Of a DNA stretch of 29,984 bases, positions 8,019-16,490 are shown one piece after another; the stretch's first letter is position 1, and the number at the start of each line of letters is the position of its first letter. The stretch covers positions 114,888-144,871 of the forward strand of contig VHZZ01000045.1 in the NCBI GenBank assembly GCA_009801015.1, read 5' to 3'. This DNA comes from Silene noctiflora (lineage: Eukaryota; Streptophyta; Magnoliopsida; Caryophyllales; Caryophyllaceae). The notes beneath the pieces were generated by a model. The model was not told the origin of the DNA, ran no database searches, and saw only the letters and a program-made list of their open reading frames with translations. The position numbers were made by a program, and so were the translations under genes.

Positions 8019-10037
8019 TTAGAAATTTGTGAAATTTCTAGTATCAAATGATCCAGAAAAGTAAGGATCCCATTCATGTTCCTTCAATTTTCCAAGCCAT
8101 CTATACTTCCAAGATTGCGTCTCGTCATACTCGAAACTGTCACTTTTTCCAGCCTTCATATCGTCTTTGATCCTCTTTACTCTATCGAGTACCCCTTTTA
8201 TCGTTTCATCAAACGCGTCTTCTAGTGTCTCGAGTCTGCACCTTGGATCAGCATACACTATCTTTGGTATTAACTTTATGATTTCTTCCCTCATTTGGAC
8301 TACTTTTTTTGCTGGGATGTTTTCCAAGACTGTTTGTATGCTTACCTTTCCGTCTCTTATGTCATACATAGAGATAAATACCGAGTATTTGGTGAAGTCG
8401 CGAGGGAAATGCCATAAATATTGGATGTAAGCTGAACCTGGATGGAAGAAAACAGGAATGCAACCTGCAAGAATCGAGTCGAATGTTGATCTCCTGGTAT
8501 ATGAATCCCCTGGAGGCTGCAGACAAAATTCAGCATTCTGAAACGTCTTCATTAATTCAGCCGGTTTATGGCACTTGTTCTTCCAGTTATTGCAGTGAAT
8601 CATCATGCATTTTCGCGACTTTTCACATTGGTTTATCAACTGGTTCCTGATTGAGTCGGGTCTGTCTGGTCTTGGAGCTCCGGCAAAGCAAAACAAATTC
8701 TTTCTTTTCTGCCTTCTCATCCGATTTTGCCATTGAAATACTTCATCATCGTTTGCAGGGTGAAAATAAGTAGGATAAGGTATTCCGAAATCATTGTTAT
8801 TCCACGGTGATGATTCAATTACCAGACCCGTCATGTTTTTTACCTCCGGTAAATAAAGAAACTTAGTCCCCCAGTCAGGATCCTTCGAGTTTGCAGACCG
8901 CCTAAAATCCCAAGTGATCCGACCTGCAACAAAGAAATGGTCTCTACCTGACCACCTCTTCCACTCCGGCTTCCTCTTCAAAAGCTTGACGAGCTCAAAC
9001 CCGCTTGAATCCCTTACATTCGAGTCTGTATTCCATAAATGCCGCGCTACATCAAGCCCCGTGTAAAATGGGACAAAGATAGCTGATGCTTTAGATGAAT
9101 CAGTAGTCAAACAATCATATTGCTTCATTCTATTATGAAAAATCACCTCCAGTAAGAACTGATTTGTCGCAAACCATCCATGTTCAGAAAAAACTCGGTC
9201 TGAGTTAGGAAGACTAGGGCCTAACCCGTAATTCCTCACATATTGGCACATATCCATCCACAGGTCAAGAGATTTACAATCCCTTAGTAAATCCATGTTA
9301 AATCTCCTAGGGAGAGTATGTATATACACATACCGTTCTGAACACGAATTCTCATCATACGTCCTTTCTGTAACACACTTCCTTGGTGGAGGAGGTGGAG
9401 GAGACGGTACTGGTGGTGGTGGTGGTGGTGGTGACGATATTGGTGGTGGAGGGGATAAATTTACGATTCCCTCCACCGCCTTTTGCATATTTGGCAAATT
9501 CTTAGGCCTTCTCTTTTTTGGCTTCCCTCTTTTTTTCCGCTTCTTTGGAAGCGGATTTTGTTGCACAATCTCATCCGGAATCACCTTTGTCTTTGTATTT
9601 TCGTCACTCGGATGATCGTGTTCATGTTCATGTTCATGTTCATGATCTATAAGATCATGTATATTCACATTTAATAACCTATCAATTTCTTCATCATCTT
9701 TTTCCCCTGTTTTTTCCTCTGTTTTTTTATCCAAAATTTCTTCTTGTACATTTTCACTATTATTAATATTAATTTGATCATTATTTATAGAATAATTATT
9801 ATTAATATTGTAATTCGGATTCGATATAACATGAACAGGTTCTACATAATCTAAATAATATACATAAAATTTTGCTAATGATGCTACACTTTTGATCAAA
9901 GAAGTATAATTAAAACAAATTAAAACTAACCATATTGTAAATAATGGCATAGCTATTACCCAAAATTTGCTCCTACATATTCCCATGGTTGATTTTTTAA
10001 CTTGAAACGGGTCGCGACGCGGTTTCCGATTTACCAT
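8019..10037 (-). CDS. GT47 exostosin-type galactosyltransferase, MUR3/KATAMARI1-like
   Basis: The 672-residue, intronless protein is a type II Golgi membrane enzyme of family GT47. MUR3-clade members add galactose (or a related sugar) from UDP-sugar to xyloglucan side chains. Visible parts: basic cytosolic N-terminus (1-25), one membrane anchor (about 25-47, FWVIAMPLFTIWLVLI), an acidic stem with an alternating His-Glu run (132-142), a basic patch KKRKKRGKPKKRR (165-177), a polyproline linker (196-218), then the exostosin domain from about 221 to 600. Typical motifs are YVYIHTLPRRFN, HGWFATNQF, FVPFYTGLD, GRDHFFVAGRITWDFRR, FAGAPRPDR and CLQPPGDSYTRRSTFDSI followed by LAGCIPVFF. The length is slightly above the 550-620 usual for the clade because of the long stem. 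The exact acceptor sugar cannot be told; the XLT2/GT18-type branch is possible. Start at 10037 is the first in-frame ATG; the Met at residue 18 is an alternative. Confidence 0.93.
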   Translation of the reverse strand: MVNRKPRRDPFQVKKSTMGICRSKFWVIAMPLFTIWLVLICFNYTSLIKSVASLAKFYVYYLDYVEPVHVISNPNYNINNNYSINNDQININNSENVQEEILDKKTEEKTGEKDDEEIDRLLNVNIHDLIDHEHEHEHEHDHPSDENTKTKVIPDEIVQQNPLPKKRKKRGKPKKRRPKNLPNMQKAVEGIVNLSPPPPISSPPPPPPPVPSPPPPPPRKCVTERTYDENSCSERYVYIHTLPRRFNMDLLRDCKSLDLWMDMCQYVRNYGLGPSLPNSDRVFSEHGWFATNQFLLEVIFHNRMKQYDCLTTDSSKASAIFVPFYTGLDVARHLWNTDSNVRDSSGFELVKLLKRKPEWKRWSGRDHFFVAGRITWDFRRSANSKDPDWGTKFLYLPEVKNMTGLVIESSPWNNNDFGIPYPTYFHPANDDEVFQWQNRMRRQKRKNLFCFAGAPRPDRPDSIRNQLINQCEKSRKCMMIHCNNWKNKCHKPAELMKTFQNAEFCLQPPGDSYTRRSTFDSILAGCIPVFFHPGSAYIQYLWHFPRDFTKYSVFISMYDIRDGKVSIQTVLENIPAKKVVQMREEIIKLIPKIVYADPRCRLETLEDAFDETIKGVLDRVKRIKDDMKAGKSDSFEYDETQSWKYRWLGKLKEHEWDPYFSGSFDTRNFTNF
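9405..9455. repeat. Coding proline-codon repeat (polyproline linker)
   Basis: On the plus strand a GGT/GGA-rich tract, on the minus strand CCA/CCT codons giving two to three blocks of four to seven prolines in the stem of the GT47 enzyme. A second coding microsatellite (catgtt units, about 9625-9648) gives the His-Glu run. Both are likely to vary in length. Confidence 0.85.
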
Positions 10038-10743
10038 CTAACTTGACAATATGAGTTAAGTGGAGTTTTTGAAGGACATAAGATTGGTTTATTTGTAACA
10101 TGAAGAACAGCAAATGACAATGTAAGGGAAATAATAAAAGGAGTTACAATTATGGGAATTTTGTAATAATTTTGGAAATGTGTGATATGTGTGTATTGGC
10201 AATATGAATTTTGTTTAATTTTCTGTTTTTTTGGATCTTGAATTTAAGCAAAAAAATAGTGAAATGAGCTGAATAATTCAATGTACCTTGTATTTTGTAT
10301 CAAATTTGACAAACATGTAATTACCTTTTGGGTAACTAATGGTGTCCACATCGAATTGCAATTGGTTAATACGAGTAAATGGATTATACATCCAATTTAC
10401 TACCAGTCTACCACAACTTTATAGTTTTTGAGCATTGTAATAAAGTTTTTGGGTTTTGTTTTAAAAATTATGAGTTTTAGTATAAAGTTTCTGAGTTAAT
10501 TTACTTGACAATTAGCTCAAAAAATTACAATAAAACTCATAAACTTAGTTAAATTTAAGTTTTAACAAGAAAATAAAATAAAATTTAACATATAAACTTT
10601 TATAAGTTAAAAAAAATACGCATATGCTAAAAAACAAATAAAGTTTGAGGTAATTAATAAGCTCAGAAAAAAATATATATGCTAAAAAACAAATAAAGTA
10701 TGAGGTAGTACATCCGATGTATGTTCCTTTTTCTCGGTTAATA
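10038..10743. other. Upstream region of the GT47 gene, no gene seen
   Basis: AT-rich sequence holding the promoter of the minus-strand GT47 gene. A 30-base unit (starting tatgctaaaaaacaaataaa) occurs twice, at about 10623 and 10678. I could not identify a core promoter with confidence. Confidence 0.4.
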
Positions 10744-11021
10744 CAGTAGTTCTCCTGAGAGACGATCTCTTATAAATTTATTGAGAGATTATTTGACACT
10801 CTTAAAGAAAAAATGATACTAAAGATAATAAAATAGGTACAAATCATGATTAAAGATAAAATGAGTACATTTATTATATAAATAGGTACAAAATTACTAT
10901 GTCACGATAAACAATAAAATGGTCACGTAAAACAAATAAATGGGTACGAAAGATTGGTCTCTCAATAACTTAAAGAAGATACCGTCTCTCCCAAGTTTTA
11001 GTCTCCCAAGTTTTAGTGTTG
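10744..11021. mobile_element. Degenerate MITE related to the 11034 element
   Basis: It begins cagtagttctcctgagagac and ends near accgtctctcccaagtttta. These ends match the family seen at 11034-11876 and 24901-25040 (left end cagtaggtctyctgagagac; right end gagagaccgtctctcc). The internal part also has the same ggtac-aaat-type runs. No clear target duplication is left, so the borders are approximate. Confidence 0.5.
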
Positions 11022-11033
11022 GTAAATAATAAA

Positions 11034-11876
11034 TCAGTAGGTCTTCTGAGAAACGGTTTCTCAATAAATTTATTGAGAGAACAATTATAAACTGATAGAA
11101 AAATGGTAAAAAAAGTAGTAAAAGGGGTACGTTTACCATAAAATGGGTACTTAAAAAATGGTTACAATATTATGATAAAATTAGGTAAAATCTTTTATAT
11201 ATAAAAGCTAAGTCTTTTTAAAGACTCTTATATATTGGCTAATTAATTTTATAGGGATTAAAAAAATTTAAAAATTGACTACCCCACCACTACCCCCACT
11301 ACTTAATAGAAATTATAGAATTCATTTTATTTTAAGGATGTATGTTTCCTCATGTTTCATAAATCAGATGATTATACAAAAAAAATAAAAAATGAAAAAT
11401 GTAAATATACATGTATTATTTGATTATCGAGAAAAAAAAGTATACCATAACATTTTTATGACAAAATAGTAACCGCTCGATAATTTAGTTAAATACCGTC
11501 TCTTCTAANTTTTTGTGAATAAATTATAATTGCGGTTTTTATGAATTGTTTATTAGTCAAAATTCTAGACAATGACATATTTTATCACTACCGTTCAATA
11601 GTTATNACCCATTTCAAGCTCTCTATAATATGTGACTTAATTTACAATACACAATACTCTGAACTATATAACATAAACAATAATGTGTATATTTATTTAA
11701 AATTATCTATGTCTAATTTTTTAACAATAAGCCCGTGCAAAGTTGCACGGGTATAAAACTAGTTGTTATTAAAACATGTACCATGTAAAAGATACATTTT
11801 TTATAATTGAAAAATATGTAAAGAGGTACAACAAAATGGTTTCTCAATAACTTAGTGAGAGACCGTCTCTCCAAAG
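11034..11876. mobile_element. MITE split by a Helitron
   Basis: The left part (from about 11034, tcagtaggtcttctgagaaa) and the right part (to 11876, gagagaccgtctctccaaag) are two ends of one MITE, flanked by a 12-bp direct repeat GTAAATAATAAA (11022-11033 and 11877-11888). Its interior is interrupted by the Helitron at 11191-11762. Without that insert it would be about 271 bp. The ends form a strong GAGAGACC/GGTCTCTC type hairpin. The longer than usual flanking repeat suggests that the true duplication is part of it. Confidence 0.65.
11191..11762 (+). mobile_element. Non-autonomous Helitron, 572 bp, plus strand
   Basis: It starts TCTTTTATATATAAAAGC directly after an A and ends with the perfect hairpin CCCGTGCAAAGTTGCACGGG, then TATAAAACTAG followed by T. 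A 5' TC, a 3' CTAG, a hairpin about 10 nt before the end and insertion between A and T are the Helitron signature. There is no Rep/helicase frame. Two undetermined bases (11509 and 11606) lie within it. It is nested in the MITE at 11034-11876, so it is the younger of the two. Confidence 0.88.
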
Positions 11877-11888
11877 GTAAATAATAAA

Positions 11889-12479
11889 CGTATTTACATA
11901 CGTAATATTCTAACAAAAACGTATATGCATTTTAAGTTTATAACATGTCGAATACTAACACATGTAGGCAAATGATATAAGAGTTTGTTCTAGACATTTT
12001 ATTTTTTGGTTCATCCATCTATTTATCCCGTTTGATTGTTTAAGACCAATATATCCGTCTTAAAATAACAATTGTGATTGTGATTAGATACAGATGGATT
12101 TGTATGGTTTTATGCCTAAACAGTAGAGATTACATGTCCCACTTTTATGTCCCAAATTGGTTTTAAACTATAAACTTTAAGTTGCTAATTTTTTTTAATA
12201 ATGCAATAATATATTACCGTAGATGTTGCTAAATTTTTGAATAATGCAATAATATATTACTGTAAATGTTGCTAATTTTTTTAATACTGCAATATTATAT
12301 TATTGTAGATAATAATTTGGCACATATTTAATATTTATTATTAGTTTCGTGACAAAAAAATTCATTTAAAAAAAATCACACCTTAGCTTAATTCTCTTTA
12401 ATTAGTTTTCCATTTCAAATTTTTTGTTTCATATCAAAATATAAAAGAGATAAATATTAAATATTTATGGTGTGCAAAT
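11889..12479. other. AT-rich intergenic sequence, probably old Helitron body
   Basis: No gene seen. It has imperfect direct repeats (gttgctaatttttttaata and variants at about 12182, 12227 and 12268, each followed by ctgcaata/atgcaataatatatta), which look like local tandem duplication. Confidence 0.5.
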
Positions 12480-12540
12480 TTAATACACTAAAAAAAATAA
12501 AAACTTTATATACCGTGCAATGGCGCGGGATATGTACTAG
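12480..12540 (+). mobile_element. Helitron 3' terminus
   Basis: CCGTGCAATGGCGCGG can pair as a six-pair stem (one G-T), followed by GATATGTACTAG and then T, which is the same layout as the 3' end at 11762. I could not find a convincing 5' TC end for this copy, so the element's extent is unknown; it probably covers part of 11900-12540. Confidence 0.6.
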
Positions 12541-12829
12541 TTAATATAATGTGAGATTAATTTAAGTGCATGTTACTTTTTTTCCATATGTTTTAAAATA
12601 TTAAAAGGTATTGATTTTCGCAGTAACGTATTTTATTAATTACAGTACTTATTTTACTCATTACAGTATTTTTATGCAAGTGAGTTTCTAAAAAGTACTT
12701 TGAAGTCTGTAGAAGAGACTAACATTCCCGTGCATCCAATATATTAGTAGTTGGACGACATTTTAGCATCATTTTACTAATTACAATACTTTTGGCTCGA
12801 GTCTATTTTCTAATTTCTACCACTTTAGA

Positions 12830-13009
12830 GCCGTAAGTTTTTCAAGCCGAGCCAACGTTAGCTCGGTTTGACTAAGCCGATCCTGAGCCTGATCCGAGCT
12901 CACACGAATCAAGATTTGACCGAGCCGAACTCAAGTTGCTCGCGAGCTGTCTCGTCTCGATCTTCAAAGCCCAATAACATAACTTTACCAACAAAGTCCG
13001 TATATATAA
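12830..13009 (+). promoter_or_regulatory. Core promoter region of the DCD-domain gene
   Basis: A TATA box, tatatataa, lies at 13001-13009, and the first exon seems to begin about 30 nt later. Upstream at about 12838-12955 is a GC-richer block of repeated GAGCCGAGC/GCTCGG words on both strands, unlike the AT-rich surroundings; it could be a remnant of a transposon's subterminal repeats or a protein-binding array. Confidence 0.6.
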
Positions 13010-13034
13010 CCTAACAAGTAACTACCTCTACTAC

Positions 13035-13140
13035 CTTCATCATCATCATCATCATCATCATCCTCATCCTTTTTATTCCTCAATTTATTCCACCCAAATT
13101 AATTAAATCAATTATTATCTTCAATTTACTCAATTTCCAG
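13035..13140 (+). other. 5'UTR exon of the DCD-domain gene
   Basis: A pyrimidine- and CAT-repeat-rich leader (CAT units at about 13038-13062) ends with CCAG at 13140 followed by the donor GTATTT. The likely partner is the acceptor TTCATTCAG ending at 16484, six bases before the start codon. This gives a 5'UTR intron of about 3.34 kb. The start of the exon is estimated from the TATA box. Confidence 0.6.
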
Positions 13141-13451
13141 GTATTTCTTCACCAGATCTCTATTAATTTATCGTCAATTTCCTTTATTTTATGATTTTGT
13201 TATTGTTGATTTCATATTCGTTTCGATTTAATGAATTATAATTATATGCGTTTGATTTTCCGATTTTATCACCTGAGTTGTTATTCGATTGATTTTTTGA
13301 TTAATTATTCTTGCATTTGTGATTTGTGTGTAGTTAATTGTATAGGTTAACATGATAAATTGGATTAATTCTACCAGGAAAGTAGTTAAATTGATTGAAT
13401 TTTGATTGTGGAAGATGCTGTAGAGTTAGTTGTTAGACGAAATTTAACGGG

Positions 13452-13915
13452 AATGATGATGAAGGCGGGTTATTTGCTGTCGATAAAACTCCGATAGTAT
13501 GGCTGATTTGGGAATTATTGCAAAAGTTGTTGGTGAAACATTGAGATGAGATTCTAATTAGTCGATTTGACTCAACTGATTCTTTACGTTTGATTAAAAT
13601 ACTAATCACGCAAGAATATAAATTAAGGAATAGGTTGAGTCGGAGAATGTAGTATAGACTATAGAGCTAGGATATATTGTTTTTTTTTTTCTTAATTCAA
13701 TGGGTATGATGATGAAGGCGTGTTATTTGTTGTCGATAAAACTCCAATAATGTGGCTGATTTAGGATTTTGGAGTGTGATTATTATTGCAAAAGTTGTTA
13801 GTGAAGCACTGAGATTCTAAGTAGTCCATCAGCTGATTATTTAGTTATTGATTAAAATACTCCTCACGTAAGAATAAAAAATAAGGAATCGGTTGAGTTG
13901 GAGAGAGTAGCAAAT
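13452..13915. repeat. Diverged tandem duplication, unit about 250 bp
   Basis: Copy 1 at about 13452-13655 and copy 2 at about 13706-13915 share many blocks (ttatttg-tgtcgataaaact, attgcaaaagttgttrgtgaa, gattaaaatact, ggttgagt-ggaga) with scattered substitutions and indels, all in the same order. Confidence 0.85.
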
Positions 13916-15399
13916 ACTTAGGAACTGAATTTCAACTCATGTGTGTTACTTGAGTAATGAATTTGCTTTTTTTAACAAAATAGAAATAGGTAATTAAAGG
14001 AAACATTCATGATTAATTTCCAATGTGCTCCTTTTCCTCATGGTTTGCCTTTGACCCGTTTGTTTTTGGCTTTTCATATGCTTATTTTGTTTGGGGGAAT
14101 GAGGACTTAGCACCATTTAGATGATGATATTGTCATCCCTACGTGCGCATGAGATAATGTTATTGTTTTTGTCATAGAAATTAATACGAATGGTTTGTTA
14201 TTGTGTTTGAAAATTTATGTACTTTCTTGTTTCCGTAAACATTTTTTATTATGTTTATGAATTCATTTAACTGTTCTGTTCCGCAAATCATTGCTCTTAT
14301 GGTTCTGATGAGAGGGTTATCCTTATAATCACAAACTGGCTTTGCTATTATTGAAGTGAAATTAGAAATCTCGCCCCTGATTACATTGTTGAGTTTATTG
14401 TTGGGTCTGCATTGATGTTAGGGTGCACAAGTTACTTCTAGATGATTCTTAACAAACCATACTTTGGGGAGGGGTATTATCGTATCAAATGTCACTATCG
14501 AAATAATAAAATATGACAATGCGTATCTCCTATCTCTTTTACGATCTTACCACGCCATTTGCGAAAGTGCTAGTGCCTACTGTGGTAACCTGTTCATTAA
14601 ACGGGTTATTTCCTTTTGGCGTTATGTGGTTTGAGCTAATTCCATTTAGATGCTGTAAGTTTTCACGAATTCCATATAGTGATATGAAGTTTGTGGTACT
14701 TCCCTCTTTGATTACCGCAAAATAATTTGGAAAAGTAATATCATAATAACTATTAAAGTGAACTTTCATATGATTTTGCTTAAGAAATTTGTTCGTAGGA
14801 TGAAACTTTGTTCATATTATGGCAACCAAAGTAGACGCAGCTCAAACCTAGTTCACCATTAACGTAGTTAGTAAAACCTCTTGGCATGAAAGTGAAATTA
14901 TCACAAACAAGGGCACCAGAGTGGAATTAATACTTTTTAAAATGCTTATGGATGTGTATGGCAACAATAGTTTAGCACTTTGGATTTGAAATTGGTTTTT
15001 GCCGCATTCTTGTTCCTTGCGCTGTGAATGCGACACTTACCTCCGTAAAGTGCAAGATTCACCGACTCTATATGCATCATACACTATTGCAAAATACGGT
15101 AAGACAACCTTGGAAATTCTATAAGTTGGTCGTGATATGGTGTTAGGACCGTGGTCGAATACCGTAGTCAAAATGGACTCTCTTTGCAATGATAATAAAC
15201 TAGCGTAGAGTATAGAGAATCTCCATCCAATAATGAACATTGGCGCATGAGCGTGGTTTTAACTATTAACTCCATGTTTTGTATCACCAATATATTGATT
15301 GGGCTTATTTGCTACAACTAAATCTAGATGGCTTATAATAAAAGGCGATAAGTTTTTAAAAGCATGCTTTATCCAAGGCTTTATAAAGCACTAGCCAAG

Positions 15400-15530
15400 C
15401 AGACGTCAACTAGCTTAGTTAGTAAAGTCAGGAGAGTTGGTGCTCATGACCTTGGTTCAAATTTCGTGAGCATCAAAGTCTTGCCCTTTGTGGCTCCTAT
15501 TAGATCAAAAAAATAAAATTAAAAAAATAA
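15400..15530 (+). mobile_element. SINE-like element (tRNA-derived)
   Basis: The segment has an A-box-like TAGCTTAGTTAGT (about 15411) and, about 35 bases on, a B-box-like GGTTCAAATTTC (about 15453), and ends in an A-rich tail (about 15505-15530). This is the layout of a tRNA-derived SINE with an RNA polymerase III promoter. I found no clean target-site duplication, and the boxes are diverged. Confidence 0.4.
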
Positions 15531-16217
15531 GGCACCAAAACACCTAATTGTGCCTTGTAGAAAAGGAACATCTAGCCAGGCACATTAATATGCAATACGC
15601 ATTTTTCCCCTTCTAGTTTTAACTTATTTACTCGTTAAGCCTTTGTCAAATGAAAACAAGTTGATAATTGATAACACTATTTTATTTTGAAAATATAAGT
15701 TTCTTTTAAAAAATCCTACACAATGTGTCTATAAGGTGTGTGCCTTCGTCTCACTCTCACCTCTCTCGTGCATCGTCGCCTTGGTGTGCTTCATGCCTTT
15801 TTCAATTTAGAAAAAAAGGGGGCAAAAAAAATCACGCCATAGTCCATGCCACACGTCATAGTATGCTACCGTGATTCACAATTTGTGCTACGTCGATAGC
15901 AATTTAATACAACGATAACACTACCCTAGTCACTCAAGGCATGTGCTCGAGGCTAGTGAAGTGGGATTACCCCCATTGTCTCAAAGGTACTCGCCTATGG
16001 CGAGGTAAAAGACATTACCCCAATCTTTAAAAGTCTTTGAATGGTTCCGAGGGCCAAATGTTTCCAACCTTTACTTCGAAGTTTTTCTCAATGAGCCACG
16101 TTGAGAATTGCATTACGATTCCTATCGTCCGCCTATGACTTCTATTAAAAAGAAATGCAAACAATTTAGCGAGTCATTGGGCTTTATTCCATTTTGAGTC
16201 ATTTGGAAACAGCGTCT

Positions 16218-16290
16218 TTGTGTTGTTGACACAAGGGTAAGACTGCGTACATCTGGCCCCCCTTACACACCGGGGTAATGTTGTTGTGTT
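16218..16290 (+). mobile_element. Plant SINE 3' tail remnant
   Basis: The sequence agggtaagactgcgtacatc, then a C-rich segment and gggtaatgttgttgtg resembles the conserved 3' part of plant SINE families, which carry GGTAAGGYTGCGTAC and end in TTG repeats. The 5' half is not recognisable. Based on memory of the family consensus, not on an alignment. Confidence 0.4.
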
Positions 16291-16490
16291 CTATTGGGCT
16301 TTATCCCATCATATTTTTTGCCCAAAGAATCGCAAATCTTTGGTTATGGTGTTGAGGGAAATTGACAACGCGATTGAAGTCCATTATTATTTCTACGCCA
16401 TCTTGCAAGCCTTTTCAACTTCCTTCTGTTGTACTTATCAGTTATTGAATGATCTCTCAGTAGCTTTATGCTGATTTCATTCAGGCTGAA

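Larger units (their letters stand above)
13141..16484 (+). other. Long 5'UTR intron of the DCD-domain gene
   Basis: No gene seen inside. It contains a diverged tandem duplication (13452-13655 and 13706-13915, offset about 254 bases; both start atgatgatgaaggcg), one SINE-like segment near 15400-15530, and a SINE-tail-like segment near 16218-16290. The first 200 bp are T-rich, typical of the start of a plant intron. Whether alternative 5' exons exist inside cannot be seen. Confidence 0.55.

Noticed and set aside
10744..12540. LTR retrotransposon in the repeat zone
   Set aside because: No long direct terminal repeats, primer-binding site or pol frame; the repeats are Helitron and MITE ends.
15400..15530. 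A functional tRNA gene
   Set aside because: A- and B-box-like words are present but no cloverleaf (acceptor stem, anticodon arm) can be formed; it fits a SINE remnant.
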